From assembly GCA_021814735.1 (NCBI GenBank), contig JAKAHX010000035.1, positions 1-9,309 on the forward strand: a stretch of 9,309 nucleotides of DNA, in the 5' to 3' direction. The position numbers and the translations under genes are program-made. Shown here piece after piece: positions 1 through 6,010 of the stretch. Source of the stretch: Chloroflexota bacterium (GTDB taxonomy: Bacteria; Chloroflexota; Limnocylindria; Limnocylindrales; CSP1-4). Within the stretch, counting starts at the first letter, position 1; each line of letters opens with the position of its first letter. Below the pieces are notes generated by a model that was given only the letters and a program-made list of their open reading frames with translations, searched no databases and had not been told where the DNA came from.

Positions 1-1
1 C

Positions 2-184
2 GCGAGGTTCGTCACCTGGGACGGCGCCGGGCACCTCGCGGGGGCCGCGCACGAGGCCGAGATCCTGGACGAGCTCTTGGCGCGTGCCGGGTCGTCTTCC
101 GCGACGCGGGACGGCATCCCGACCGGCAGTGCCTCCGGCGCGCCCGCGAGGACGCGGCCGGGCTCGGCGATCGCGGCCCGCTGA
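2..184 (+). CDS. C-terminal fragment of a protein cut by the window edge, possibly an alpha/beta hydrolase
   Basis: An open frame enters from the left edge and ends at TGA 182-184, giving 60 visible residues with no start in the window. The first half reads like a folded C-terminus: a beta-strand-like FVTW is followed by DGAGHLAGAAHEAEILDELL and then a helix. A small-Gly-His turn followed by a final amphipathic helix is the arrangement around the catalytic histidine of alpha/beta hydrolases. That makes a hydrolase tail a reasonable but weak guess. The last 30 or so residues are Ala/Gly/Ser/Arg-rich and probably disordered. The opposite-strand open frame over the same bases is very Arg/Asp/Glu-rich and looks like a shadow. 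The identity rests on about 25 residues only. Confidence 0.45.
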   Translation, partial: ARFVTWDGAGHLAGAAHEAEILDELLARAGSSSATRDGIPTGSASGAPARTRPGSAIAAR

Positions 185-281
185 CGCAAGGGCGGGCTCT
201 CCGGCCTCGCGGCCAGGCGCTCCACGGTCCTCCGGTCCACGGCCGCGCGCGCCGGGCGTGCCATGGACGCAGCGCACCAGG

Positions 282-310
282 TGGCACCCGTCCCGGGGGT
301 CGTCTACACT
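282..310 (+). promoter_or_regulatory. weak candidate promoter for the exporter gene
   Basis: TGGCAC (282-287), a 17-base spacer and TACACT (305-310) resemble a housekeeping promoter. The -10 matches at 4 of 6 positions but the -35 is poor. It would give a leader of about 50 bases ending in the strong ribosome binding site of the gene at 369. A second -35-like TTCACA (318-323) lies nearby but has no well-spaced -10. Nothing else was seen in the gap 185-368. Confidence 0.25.
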
Positions 311-368
311 CCGCTGATTCACATCGCGGTTCATTCGGTAGAGGTTGATCCGGAGGGGGGACCGAACC

Positions 369-2198
369 ATGACGACCGCTGCCGCGCCACTTGCCCAACC
401 CTCGGCCTTCGCGGTCTTCCGGCGCCGGAGCTTCAGCCTGCTCTGGGTCGGCCAGTTCGTGTCCACGATCGGCGACGCACTCCTGATCGCGGGTGCGGGG
501 ATCCTGATCTTCCAGCGCACGAACTCGGCCCTGAGCGTGGGTCTCATGGCGGCCGCGACCATCGCCCCGGCCCTGGTCTTCGGCCTCATCGCCGGCGTGG
601 TCGTGGATCGATACGACCGCAAGCGGATCATGTTGGCCGCGGATCTCCTGCGCGCCGCGATTGTGTTGCTCATCCCGGTCGCCGTCGGTATCGACCTGGT
701 CCTGCTGTACGTCCTGGTCGCCGCGTCGTCGGCGGTCAGCGAGTTCTTCAACCCGGCCCTGGACGCCACGCTGCCGGAGATCGCCCCGGACGAGGAGCTG
801 GGTGCGGCCAACTCGCTCATGGCGATCAGCTCCTTCGGGTCCACCGCGGTCGGATTCGCTGCCGGCGGCCTCATCGCCGCCATGGGCGATGTCCAGTGGG
901 CCTTCGTGCTCGACGGCATCAGCTTCGCCTTCTCGGCCTGCTGCACCTACCTGGCGACCATCCCGCGCATCCCGGTGAGCGGCGACACGTCGATCCGCGC
1001 GGTGGGCACCAACCTGCGCGACGGCCTCCACGTGCTGCTGCGGACGCCGATCCTGCGCTCGATGCTCCCGATCTCGGTCGTCTACGCGATCGCGTGCATC
1101 GGGATCTGGAACGCCCTGCTGCTGCCGTTCTCGGTGCGCGCGCTCGGGGCGAACACGTTCGAGTACGGCCTGCAGGAAGGCATGACGTCCGTTGGCTTCG
1201 TCATCGGCAGCCTCGTGCTCGCCCAGCTCGTCGGTCGCCTGCGCGAGGGGCAGTGGCTCGTCCTCGGCTACCTCGCGATGGGGATCATGGGGATCGCCTA
1301 CGGGCTCAGCCACTCGATCGCGCTGGCCATCGCAGCGGTGGCCCTCAGTGGGTTCGCCAACGCGTTCACCAACACCGCGGGACGGCTCATCCGGCAGCGC
1401 AACACGCCGCGCGAGTACCGGGGGCGGGTCATGAGCGCGTTCTCGGTCATCGCCAGCGTGTTCGGAATCGTGGGCATGCTGCTGGCCGGCCTGGCCGACG
1501 TGATCGACATCCGCCTGCTCGTCGTGGTGGCCTCCCTGGCCACCATCGCCGTCGGGCTCCTCGCGGCCGTGCTGCCAGGCCTCGGGCAGGCGCCGGCCGA
1601 GTGGCGCAAGCTGGCCCAGGTCCTGCGGGGAGCACCGGCACGGGGGGCGCTGGGCGCGCTCCGCCCCGTCACCCTGGCGGACTTCGACACGCTCGTCGGG
1701 CTGGTGCCGACGCTGCGCAACCTCGAGCGGCCGGCCAGGGAGGATCTCCTGGTGCACGGACAGATCGGGGAGGCGCCGGTCGGGAGCTGCATCGTCGCCC
1801 GGGGCGAACCGGGCGACGCGGCGTACTTCGTGCTGGCGGGCAGGGCGGTCGCCGGCACGCCGGTGGGCGACGAGTATCGCTCCCTCTCCGAGATGGGCCC
1901 GGGCGACTTCTTCGGAGAGATCGCGGCGCTCACCGGCGCGGTCCGCACGGCCAACGTCGTGGCGGCCGAGCCCGTCACGCTGCTCGAGATCCCCGCGGCA
2001 ACCTTGCGCCGGCTGATGGGGTCTCCGGGCCTGGGCGAGCTGGTCACGCGCAAGATGACCGAGCGGCTCGCCCGCACCAGCCTCACCGACCTGCCCAAGT
2101 TCGGCGGCATCGACCAGGCCGACCTGCGCGCGCTCCGCACGCCCCCACCGCCGAGCGCCGGCGGGTCGCCGGCCGAGCCGACCCTGGCGGAGGCCTGA
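369..2198 (+). CDS. MFS-type transporter fused to a C-terminal cyclic-nucleotide-binding domain
   Basis: The product is 609 residues. Residues 1 to about 420 form a polytopic membrane region of the drug/siderophore-exporter-like MFS type. The signature loop between helices 2 and 3 is visible as GVVVDRYDRKR at residues 76-86. Residues about 439-580 form a cyclic-nucleotide-binding (CAP/PKA-like) beta-roll. Its phosphate-binding cassette reads PGDFFGEIAALTGAVRTANV, with the key Glu517 and Arg526 nine residues apart, as in PKA regulatory subunits, so ligand binding is plausible. The tail is Pro-rich. ATG 369 was chosen over the in-frame TTG 345 because GGAGGGGGG (352-360) sits at good spacing before it. 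The likely role is export of a small molecule across the cytoplasmic membrane, controlled by a nucleotide or acting as a sensor. The substrate cannot be read from the sequence. The fold calls are secure; function is inferred. Confidence 0.93.
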   Translation: MTTAAAPLAQPSAFAVFRRRSFSLLWVGQFVSTIGDALLIAGAGILIFQRTNSALSVGLMAAATIAPALVFGLIAGVVVDRYDRKRIMLAADLLRAAIVLLIPVAVGIDLVLLYVLVAASSAVSEFFNPALDATLPEIAPDEELGAANSLMAISSFGSTAVGFAAGGLIAAMGDVQWAFVLDGISFAFSACCTYLATIPRIPVSGDTSIRAVGTNLRDGLHVLLRTPILRSMLPISVVYAIACIGIWNALLLPFSVRALGANTFEYGLQEGMTSVGFVIGSLVLAQLVGRLREGQWLVLGYLAMGIMGIAYGLSHSIALAIAAVALSGFANAFTNTAGRLIRQRNTPREYRGRVMSAFSVIASVFGIVGMLLAGLADVIDIRLLVVVASLATIAVGLLAAVLPGLGQAPAEWRKLAQVLRGAPARGALGALRPVTLADFDTLVGLVPTLRNLERPAREDLLVHGQIGEAPVGSCIVARGEPGDAAYFVLAGRAVAGTPVGDEYRSLSEMGPGDFFGEIAALTGAVRTANVVAAEPVTLLEIPAATLRRLMGSPGLGELVTRKMTERLARTSLTDLPKFGGIDQADLRALRTPPPPSAGGSPAEPTLAEA

Positions 2199-2251
2199 CG
2201 GGCCGGTCGTCGGGGCCGCTGGTCGGGCGCCGCAAGCGGACGTCCTTTCCG

Positions 2252-2278
2252 GCTCCGCGCTGGCCGGACTGGCGGAGC
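2252..2278 (+). other. inverted repeat between the exporter gene and the radical SAM gene
   Basis: GCTCCGC (2252-2258) and GCGGAGC (2272-2278) are perfect complements separated by 13 bases. The repeat covers the expected -35 region of the candidate promoter at 2284-2289. It could be an operator or the hairpin of a terminator for the upstream gene. No T-run follows, so an ordinary intrinsic terminator is unlikely. Confidence 0.25.
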
Positions 2279-2283
2279 GCTCG

Positions 2284-2289
2284 TACGAT
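2284..2289 (+). promoter_or_regulatory. -10 hexamer of a probable leaderless promoter for amrS
   Basis: TACGAT ends 7 bases before GTG 2297, so transcription starting 7-8 bases downstream would begin at the start codon itself. No Shine-Dalgarno sequence lies between them and no clear -35 was seen. The same arrangement occurs before the genes at 4513 and 7641, which strengthens the call. Confidence 0.5.
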
Positions 2290-2296
2290 TCGCGCC

Positions 2297-3379
2297 GTGG
2301 ACGCGTTCACGGTGGGCACCCGGTACTGGCACCGCCTTTCCGACGGCCGGGTCCAGTGCGACCTGTGTCCGCGCGAGTGTCGACTGCACGAGGGGCAGCG
2401 CGGCATGTGCTTCGTGCGGGCCCGCCAGGGTGACCAGGTGGTGCTGACCAGCTACGGCCGCTCGTCCGGTTTCTGCGTGGACCCCATCGAGAAGAAACCG
2501 CTCAACCATTTCCTGCCGGGCAGCTCGGTCTTTTCGTTCGGCACCGCCGGCTGCAACCTCGCCTGCCGGTTCTGTCAGAACTGGGACATCTCCAAGTCGC
2601 GCGAGCAGGACACCCTGGCCGACGCCGCGTCCCCGGAGGCGATCGCGCGTACGGCACAGCGGCTGGGGTGCGCGTCGGTCGCCTTCACCTACAACGACCC
2701 GGTGATCTTCGCCGAGTACGCCATGGACACGGCGGATGCCTGCCACGCGCTGGGCATCCGGGCGGTCGCCGTGACCGCCGGGTACATCAACCCGGAGCCG
2801 CGGGCCGAGTTCTTCCGGCACATGGACGCGGCCAACGTGGACCTGAAGGGGTTCACCGAGGCGTTCTACGCGGACCTCTGCGCGGCCCGTCTGGCGCCGG
2901 TGCTGGACACGCTGCGGTACCTGGTGCGCGAGACCGACGTGTGGGTCGAGATCACGACGCTCCTGATCCCCGGCCGCAACGACTCCGACGCCGAGATCGA
3001 CGCGATGACCCGCTGGATCGCGAGCGAGCTCGGGCCCGACGTCCCGCTTCACTTCACCGCCTTCCACCCCGACTTCCGGATGCTCGACGTGCCGCCGACC
3101 CCGGCAGCCACCCTGTCCCGTGCCCGCGAGATCGCGCTGGCCAACGGCGTGCGCTACGTGTACACGGGCAACGTCCGGGACCGTCGCGGCCAGTCGACGT
3201 ACTGCCACGCCTGCGGCGCGCTGCTCATCGAGCGGGACTGGTACGAGCTCGGCACGTACCGCGTCACCGACGACGGTCGCTGCGGTGCCTGCGGCGTGCG
3301 AGTGCCGGGCGTCTTCGCGGGCCCTCCCGGCCGCTGGGGCTCGCGGCGTCTGCCGGTGCGGATGGCCGCCTCCCGGTAG
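2297..3379 (+). CDS. amrS: AmmeMemoRadiSam system radical SAM enzyme (AmrS family)
   Basis: A 360-residue radical SAM protein of full family length. The iron-sulfur cluster motif CxxxCxxC is Cys86, Cys90 and Cys93, within TAGCNLACRFCQNW. Family hallmarks appear in order: an N-terminal four-Cys segment (Cys21, Cys24, Cys28, Cys38, with CPREC and EGQRG), DPIEKKPLNHFLPGS (62-76), TYNDP, AANVDLKGF, EITTLLIPGRND, HFTAFHPDFRM and YVYTGNV. A C-terminal zinc-ribbon-like set of four cysteines follows (Cys303, 306, 329, 332). It should cleave S-adenosylmethionine to a radical in the cytoplasm; the substrate of this widespread family is, to my knowledge, not firmly established. GTG 2297 was chosen because the conserved N-terminus begins right after it and a -10 hexamer sits 7 bases upstream. 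The reading frame is open far upstream, but that part is a shadow of the exporter gene. AmrA and Memo partners are absent here. Confidence 0.95.
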   Translation: MDAFTVGTRYWHRLSDGRVQCDLCPRECRLHEGQRGMCFVRARQGDQVVLTSYGRSSGFCVDPIEKKPLNHFLPGSSVFSFGTAGCNLACRFCQNWDISKSREQDTLADAASPEAIARTAQRLGCASVAFTYNDPVIFAEYAMDTADACHALGIRAVAVTAGYINPEPRAEFFRHMDAANVDLKGFTEAFYADLCAARLAPVLDTLRYLVRETDVWVEITTLLIPGRNDSDAEIDAMTRWIASELGPDVPLHFTAFHPDFRMLDVPPTPAATLSRAREIALANGVRYVYTGNVRDRRGQSTYCHACGALLIERDWYELGTYRVTDDGRCGACGVRVPGVFAGPPGRWGSRRLPVRMAASR

Positions 3380-3391
3380 CGTCGGCCACGG

Positions 3392-3421
3392 CGGGCGGAC
3401 CGCCCGGCGCGCTGCAGCGCG
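3392..3421 (+). terminator. GC-rich dyads just after the radical SAM gene, possible terminator
   Basis: Twelve bases past the stop there is CGGGCGG-A-CCGCCCG (3392-3406), followed at once by the perfect 14-base palindrome CGCGCTGCAGCGCG (3408-3421). Both can fold into short hairpins. There is no U-tract, so this would be an atypical or Rho-assisted terminator. The dyads could also simply reflect high GC content. Confidence 0.3.
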
Positions 3422-3478
3422 GTCGTGGTTGTCACGTACCCGACACGCCGCTGAATCGCCGATCGGTGGACAAACGGG

Positions 3479-3508
3479 TTGACCCGGCGTATCCGCGCGC
3501 CGCAGAAT
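3479..3508 (+). promoter_or_regulatory. candidate promoter for the small-gene pair
   Basis: TTGACC (3479-3484), an 18-base spacer and CAGAAT (3503-3508) make the best housekeeping-type promoter in the gap after the radical SAM gene. Transcription from here would give a leader of roughly 115 bases before ATG 3630. It would give about 20 bases before an alternative in-frame GTG at 3534. The remainder of the gap 3380-3629 shows no gene, apart from a 6-bp hairpin at 3582-3598. Confidence 0.35.
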
Positions 3509-3629
3509 CGGGGTATCGACGGAAGGCGACGAGGTGCGGCGCGAAACCGGGACGCCTGAGCCGCGCCCCAGCCAATGGCGAGACCGATCCGCTCGGTCGT
3601 GCATTCGAGCATCGTTGCGGTTGGCTGCC

Positions 3630-3869
3630 ATGTCCGGTCACAGCGCCTATCACCTCGACTGTTCCCCGGCCTCCCCATGCACGGTCGACCGACGTGCACT
3701 CGCCCTCTGGCCCGGCCTGGACCGGCGCGCGCTTGCGCGCTGTCGACACGACCCGATCCGGATCGCCCGCCTGGTCGCACACCGGTCCAGCCTCGCACCG
3801 TCGGCGATCCGTTCGCTGCTCTCCATGCCCGCCGTCACGCCGGAGGAGGCGGCCACCTGGTTCGGGTGA
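3630..3869 (+). CDS. small hypothetical protein, first of a coupled pair
   Basis: A 79-residue soluble protein of unknown function. The stretch from residue 32 on looks like a real compact domain: LWPGLDRRALARC, then IRIARLVAHRSSLAPSAIRSLL, then a short acidic end, PEEAATWFG. I have the impression of similar short proteins in high-GC bacteria but cannot name a family. ATG 3630 is preferred because G or C fills about 83% of its third codon positions, against about 69% in the in-frame extension back to GTG 3534. That upstream GTG does have GGAAGG (3521-3526) at good spacing and remains a real alternative. ATG 3630 itself lacks a clear ribosome binding site. The TGA overlaps the next gene's GTG (GTGA at 3866-3869), which points to coupled translation. 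Confidence 0.6.
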   Translation: MSGHSAYHLDCSPASPCTVDRRALALWPGLDRRALARCRHDPIRIARLVAHRSSLAPSAIRSLLSMPAVTPEEAATWFG

Positions 3870-4129
3870 CGCCCCGTCCGGCCTGGATGATCGAGGAGGC
3901 GACGGAGGTCGTCCTGGTCGGCGGCCCCGAGGACGGCCTGGTCGTCACGGTCGGCGGCGCGCCGGTGACGATCCGCGTGTCCGAACGTCGGATGCCGTTC
4001 ACCCGGCCGACGCTGACGCGCGCGTCCTACGCGGTGGACGGGTTCTATCGCGCCACCACGGAGCGGCGCGACGGCCGGCCCGTCTACCGCTGGAACGGGT
4101 GGCGTTCGCGCCCCCGGGCGGGATCGTAG
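3866..4129 (+). CDS. small hypothetical protein, second of a coupled pair
   Basis: An 87-residue protein with no signal peptide or membrane span. After a short N-terminus comes TEVVLVGGPEDGLVVTVGG, which resembles a beta-hairpin. A variable middle follows, then YAVDGFYRATTERRDGRPVY and RWNGWR. A "GGPxDG" opening and a "YR...DGRPVYRW" close recall a class of short uncharacterised proteins in actinobacteria and their phages. This is recognition by pattern only. The GTG start lies in the GTGA overlap with the preceding gene; the strong purine run GGAGGAGG (3842-3849) is 16 bases upstream. ATG 3887 is an alternative start. The pair is probably co-expressed. No function can be assigned, and the following 183 bases up to 4312 hold no recognisable gene. 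Confidence 0.65.
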   Translation: MTPRPAWMIEEATEVVLVGGPEDGLVVTVGGAPVTIRVSERRMPFTRPTLTRASYAVDGFYRATTERRDGRPVYRWNGWRSRPRAGS

Positions 4130-4312
4130 GCCACCGGCGCGGACCGGCAGGCGCTTCCGCCGGGGGGCACACGTCCCCACGCTGGGCGGCAGGAAGCCCT
4201 GGGGCAGGGTTCGCGGACGGCCTGCCGCGTTCGACGCGTCGCGGCCGGCGCCGCAGGTGCCCACGGGCGAGACACGCTACCGTACGCGGATCCGCATCCT
4301 GGAGGAGACGTC

Positions 4313-4435
4313 GTGCCGCTCGCCCTCACCCTGCTCGGGTTCCACTTCTCGGGCCGTCTCGCGCTCGAGCTCTTCGTGGTCGTCGCGGTGGTGGTCGTCG
4401 TGGGCTGGTACCTGCTGGTTCGCCGGCGCGCCTGA
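4313..4435 (+). CDS. 40-residue single-span membrane protein
   Basis: A short GTG-started frame with an excellent ribosome binding site: GGAGGAG (4301-4307) lies 5 bases before the start. The protein has a short N-terminus, one hydrophobic segment (about residues 16-36, dominated by Val and Leu) and the basic end RRRA. This predicts a bitopic protein with its C-terminus in the cytoplasm by the positive-inside rule. TACCGT (4278-4283) may be its -10 element, but no -35 is evident. The stop TGA is followed within 5 bases by a strong hairpin, which fits a self-contained small transcription unit. Size alone would make it easy to overlook. The function is unknown; it could be a regulatory microprotein or a subunit of a membrane complex. 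Confidence 0.65.
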   Translation: MPLALTLLGFHFSGRLALELFVVVAVVVVVGWYLLVRRRA

Positions 4436-4439
4436 CACC

Positions 4440-4469
4440 GGCGGCCGGGGCAGGCACATCCCGGCCGCC
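4440..4469 (+). terminator. strong GC hairpin after the small membrane-protein gene
   Basis: GGCGGCCGGG (4440-4449) pairs perfectly with CCCGGCCGCC (4460-4469) around a 10-base loop, 4 bases past the stop codon at 4435. No T-tract follows. The downstream arm is part of the tandem repeat at 4455-4484, so a second pairing partner exists 15 bases further on. Confidence 0.45.
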
Positions 4470-4484
4470 CACATCCCGGCCGCT
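4455..4484 (+). repeat. two tandem copies of a 15-bp unit
   Basis: The unit CACATCCCGGCCGC plus C or T occurs at 4455-4469 and again at 4470-4484, identical at 14 of 15 positions. Each copy contains the complement of the upstream hairpin arm at 4440-4449. The array ends 16 bases before the -10 hexamer of the next gene, so it occupies that gene's upstream promoter region. Confidence 0.8.
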
Positions 4485-4500
4485 CACTGGACGGCGCCCG

Positions 4501-4506
4501 TAGCAT
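4501..4506 (+). promoter_or_regulatory. -10 hexamer of a probable leaderless promoter
   Basis: TAGCAT ends 6 bases before ATG 4513. There is no Shine-Dalgarno sequence, and no -35 is recognisable at normal spacing. This is the same geometry as before the genes at 2297 and 7641. Confidence 0.5.
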
Positions 4507-4512
4507 TGCGCC

Positions 4513-5115
4513 ATGGTCGAGTTCGACGCGTACGCGGCCGACTGCCGGGTCCGCGGCCGGATCGAGCCGGGCGGGGCGCGCCTCACCGACCTGCTCAACG
4601 GCACCGCAGAGCTGGTGATCCGGGACGCGTGGCTCGAGAGCCTGGCCGACGGGCACGTCGTGGAGGCGGGCGAGATCACGGTCGGCCTCCACGAGCTGCA
4701 CGCCGTCGTTGCCGCGGGCCCGCGCGGGGACAGCGCACGCCGGGTGCGCACGCACGTGACCCGCGTCGAGGTGGAGCTGGGCCCGTACCGGGTCGAGGGA
4801 GCGCTGCATGGCCTGCCGGCGGGCGACCCGCTCGGGATGATCCTGCGCCGCCCCCCGTGGGTGCCGCTCACCGACGCGAAGATCACCTACCAGCGTGGCA
4901 CGGGATCCGTGACCGACGAGGTGGAGACCCTCCTGGTGAACCGGGACCTGGCGCGCTCGATGCGCCCGATGGAGGGCGAGGCTGCGGTCCTCCGCTGGGA
5001 GGCGGTGAGCGCGCTTCCCGGCGGGCCCCGCCCGACCGTGTCCCTGGCCGAGCCTCCGTCCCCGCCGCCCGGATCGGCGCACCCGGAACCCGGGTCAGCC
5101 CGCCGCGGCGAGTAG
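4513..5115 (+). CDS. hypothetical protein with two similar halves
   Basis: A 200-residue cytoplasmic protein with no signal peptide or membrane span. Two segments share a pattern. Residues 11-70 run VRGRIEPGGARLTDLLN... ELVIRDAWLE; residues 92-152 run YRVEGALHGLPAGDPLGMIL... PWVPLTDAKITY. Each has a Val-x-Gly strand, a Gly-containing turn, a Leu-rich helix (DLLN or MIL) and a strand ending in Asp-Ala. This suggests a duplicated small beta-barrel-like domain. The "RLTDLLN" and "PLTDA" phrases resemble uncharacterised small domains in other bacteria, possibly of the DUF6812 kind, but I cannot confirm that. The last 35 residues are Pro/Ser/Gly-rich and probably disordered. ATG 4513 is supported by the -10 hexamer 6 bases upstream. 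The stop codon lies inside the tandem repeat at 5096-5154. Confidence 0.8.
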   Translation: MVEFDAYAADCRVRGRIEPGGARLTDLLNGTAELVIRDAWLESLADGHVVEAGEITVGLHELHAVVAAGPRGDSARRVRTHVTRVEVELGPYRVEGALHGLPAGDPLGMILRRPPWVPLTDAKITYQRGTGSVTDEVETLLVNRDLARSMRPMEGEAAVLRWEAVSALPGGPRPTVSLAEPPSPPPGSAHPEPGSARRGE

Positions 5116-5154
5116 CAGTCCGGCGGCAGCGCGCCGCGGCGAGTATCGGTCCGG
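5096..5154 (+). repeat. tandem repeat with 31-bp period across a stop codon, between convergent genes
   Basis: A 28-base unit at 5096-5123 recurs at 5127-5154 with 25 of 28 positions the same and 3 bases between copies. Each copy contains the self-complementary CGCCGCGGCG. The first copy includes the TAG stop (5113-5115) of the preceding gene; in the second copy the matching bases are TAT. The repeat fills most of the space before the end of the convergent dehydrogenase gene, so its hairpins may help end transcription from both sides. Confidence 0.8.
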
Positions 5155-5171
5155 AATGCCTGCGGCGCGGG

Positions 5172-5978
5172 CTACCAGGTCGGGTGCGCGAGCACGCCGC
5201 CGTCCACCACCAGGTTCGCGCCTGATACGAAGCGCCCCATGGGGGAGGCGAGGAAGAGCACCGCGTCGGCCACGTCCCCGGGCCCGACGAGGCGTCCCAG
5301 CGGCACGTGCGCGAGCCACCGCCGTACGCCGTCCGGCCAGGCCCGTTCCAGGTCGGGGCTCCAGGTCAGGCCGGGAGAAACCGCGTTGACGCGGATCCGG
5401 TACCGGCCGAGTTCGAGGGCGGCCGCCCGCGAGTACATCACCACCCCGGCCTTGCTCGCGGCATAGTGGCCATGATCCCAGGCAGGCTGGAGCCCCTCGA
5501 TCGAGGCGACGTTGACCACGGCGCCCCCGGACGCCTGGGCGACGAAGACCCGGGCCGCCGCTCGCGTGCACAGGACGACGCCGCGCAGGTTGGTCGCCAA
5601 GACGGCGTCCCAGTCGGCGGCCGTCTGCTCCAGCAGCGGGCGCGTCGGCTGGATCCCGGCGCAATTCACCAGGATGTCCAAGCGCCCCAGCGCGGCAACC
5701 GCCGCGTCGAGCGCAGGGCCCACGCGGGCCTCGTCGGCCACGTCGAGCGTGACGGCCATCGCCACGCCGCCCCGATCGCGGATCCTGGCCACGGTCCCGC
5801 CAGGGGCCTCGTCGGCGCTGCGCGCCGCCACGGCCACGGCGGCACCGGCCTCCGCGAGCCGCTCCGCGATGACCGCGCCGATCCCCCGGCTGGCGCCGGT
5901 GATGAAGGCGACGGACCCGCGCAGGTCGAGCAGGCGGTCCACGGGTGGCACCGGCAACGGGTTCTCGCTGGTCTCCAT
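5172..5978 (-). CDS. short-chain dehydrogenase/reductase (classical SDR)
   Basis: A 268-residue NAD(P)-dependent oxidoreductase of normal length for classical SDRs. The dinucleotide-binding motif is TGASRGIG (27-34). Arg53, after the second strand (VAVAAR), favours NADP. LDVAD (78-82) and the structural motif NCAG (105-108) follow. The catalytic set is Asn130, Ser159, Tyr172 and Lys176, in the usual Ser-x12-Tyr-x3-Lys spacing. VNAVSPGLTWSP and the end SGANLVVDGG are typical of 3-oxoacyl-ACP-reductase- or glucose-dehydrogenase-like members. The substrate is not predictable. ATG 5978 has GGGGGAGG a few bases upstream. It is the last gene of a three-gene operon, 32 bases after the cupin gene. 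Confidence 0.95.
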   Translation of the reverse strand: METSENPLPVPPVDRLLDLRGSVAFITGASRGIGAVIAERLAEAGAAVAVAARSADEAPGGTVARIRDRGGVAMAVTLDVADEARVGPALDAAVAALGRLDILVNCAGIQPTRPLLEQTAADWDAVLATNLRGVVLCTRAAARVFVAQASGGAVVNVASIEGLQPAWDHGHYAASKAGVVMYSRAAALELGRYRIRVNAVSPGLTWSPDLERAWPDGVRRWLAHVPLGRLVGPGDVADAVLFLASPMGRFVSGANLVVDGGVLAHPTW

Positions 5979-6010
5979 GGAACCTCCCCCGCTTCGGGTC
6001 GTCCCTGCGG

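Noticed and set aside
12..1757. A 581-codon open frame on the minus strand
   Set aside because: It is antisense to the exporter gene. The product is Arg/Asp/Gln/His-rich low-complexity sequence with no domain, the usual shadow in high-GC DNA.
263..2296. Upstream extension of the radical SAM frame, as if it were a 1038-residue fusion protein
   Set aside because: This part is an out-of-frame shadow of the exporter gene, Arg/Pro/Gly-rich and featureless. The family N-terminus begins right after GTG 2297.
1298..3631. A 777-codon open frame on the minus strand
   Set aside because: It covers the end of the exporter and the whole radical SAM gene in antisense, with no recognisable motif.
3650..4264. 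A 204-codon minus-strand frame opposite the small coupled genes
   Set aside because: The plus-strand pair shows a GTGA overlap and domain-like sequence. The minus-strand product is Arg/Gly/Pro-rich with no motif or ribosome site.
2668..4503. A 611-codon open frame on the plus strand in a different frame from the radical SAM gene
   Set aside because: It is a shadow across the radical SAM gene and the small genes, with shuffled-looking Arg/Gly/Pro-rich translation.
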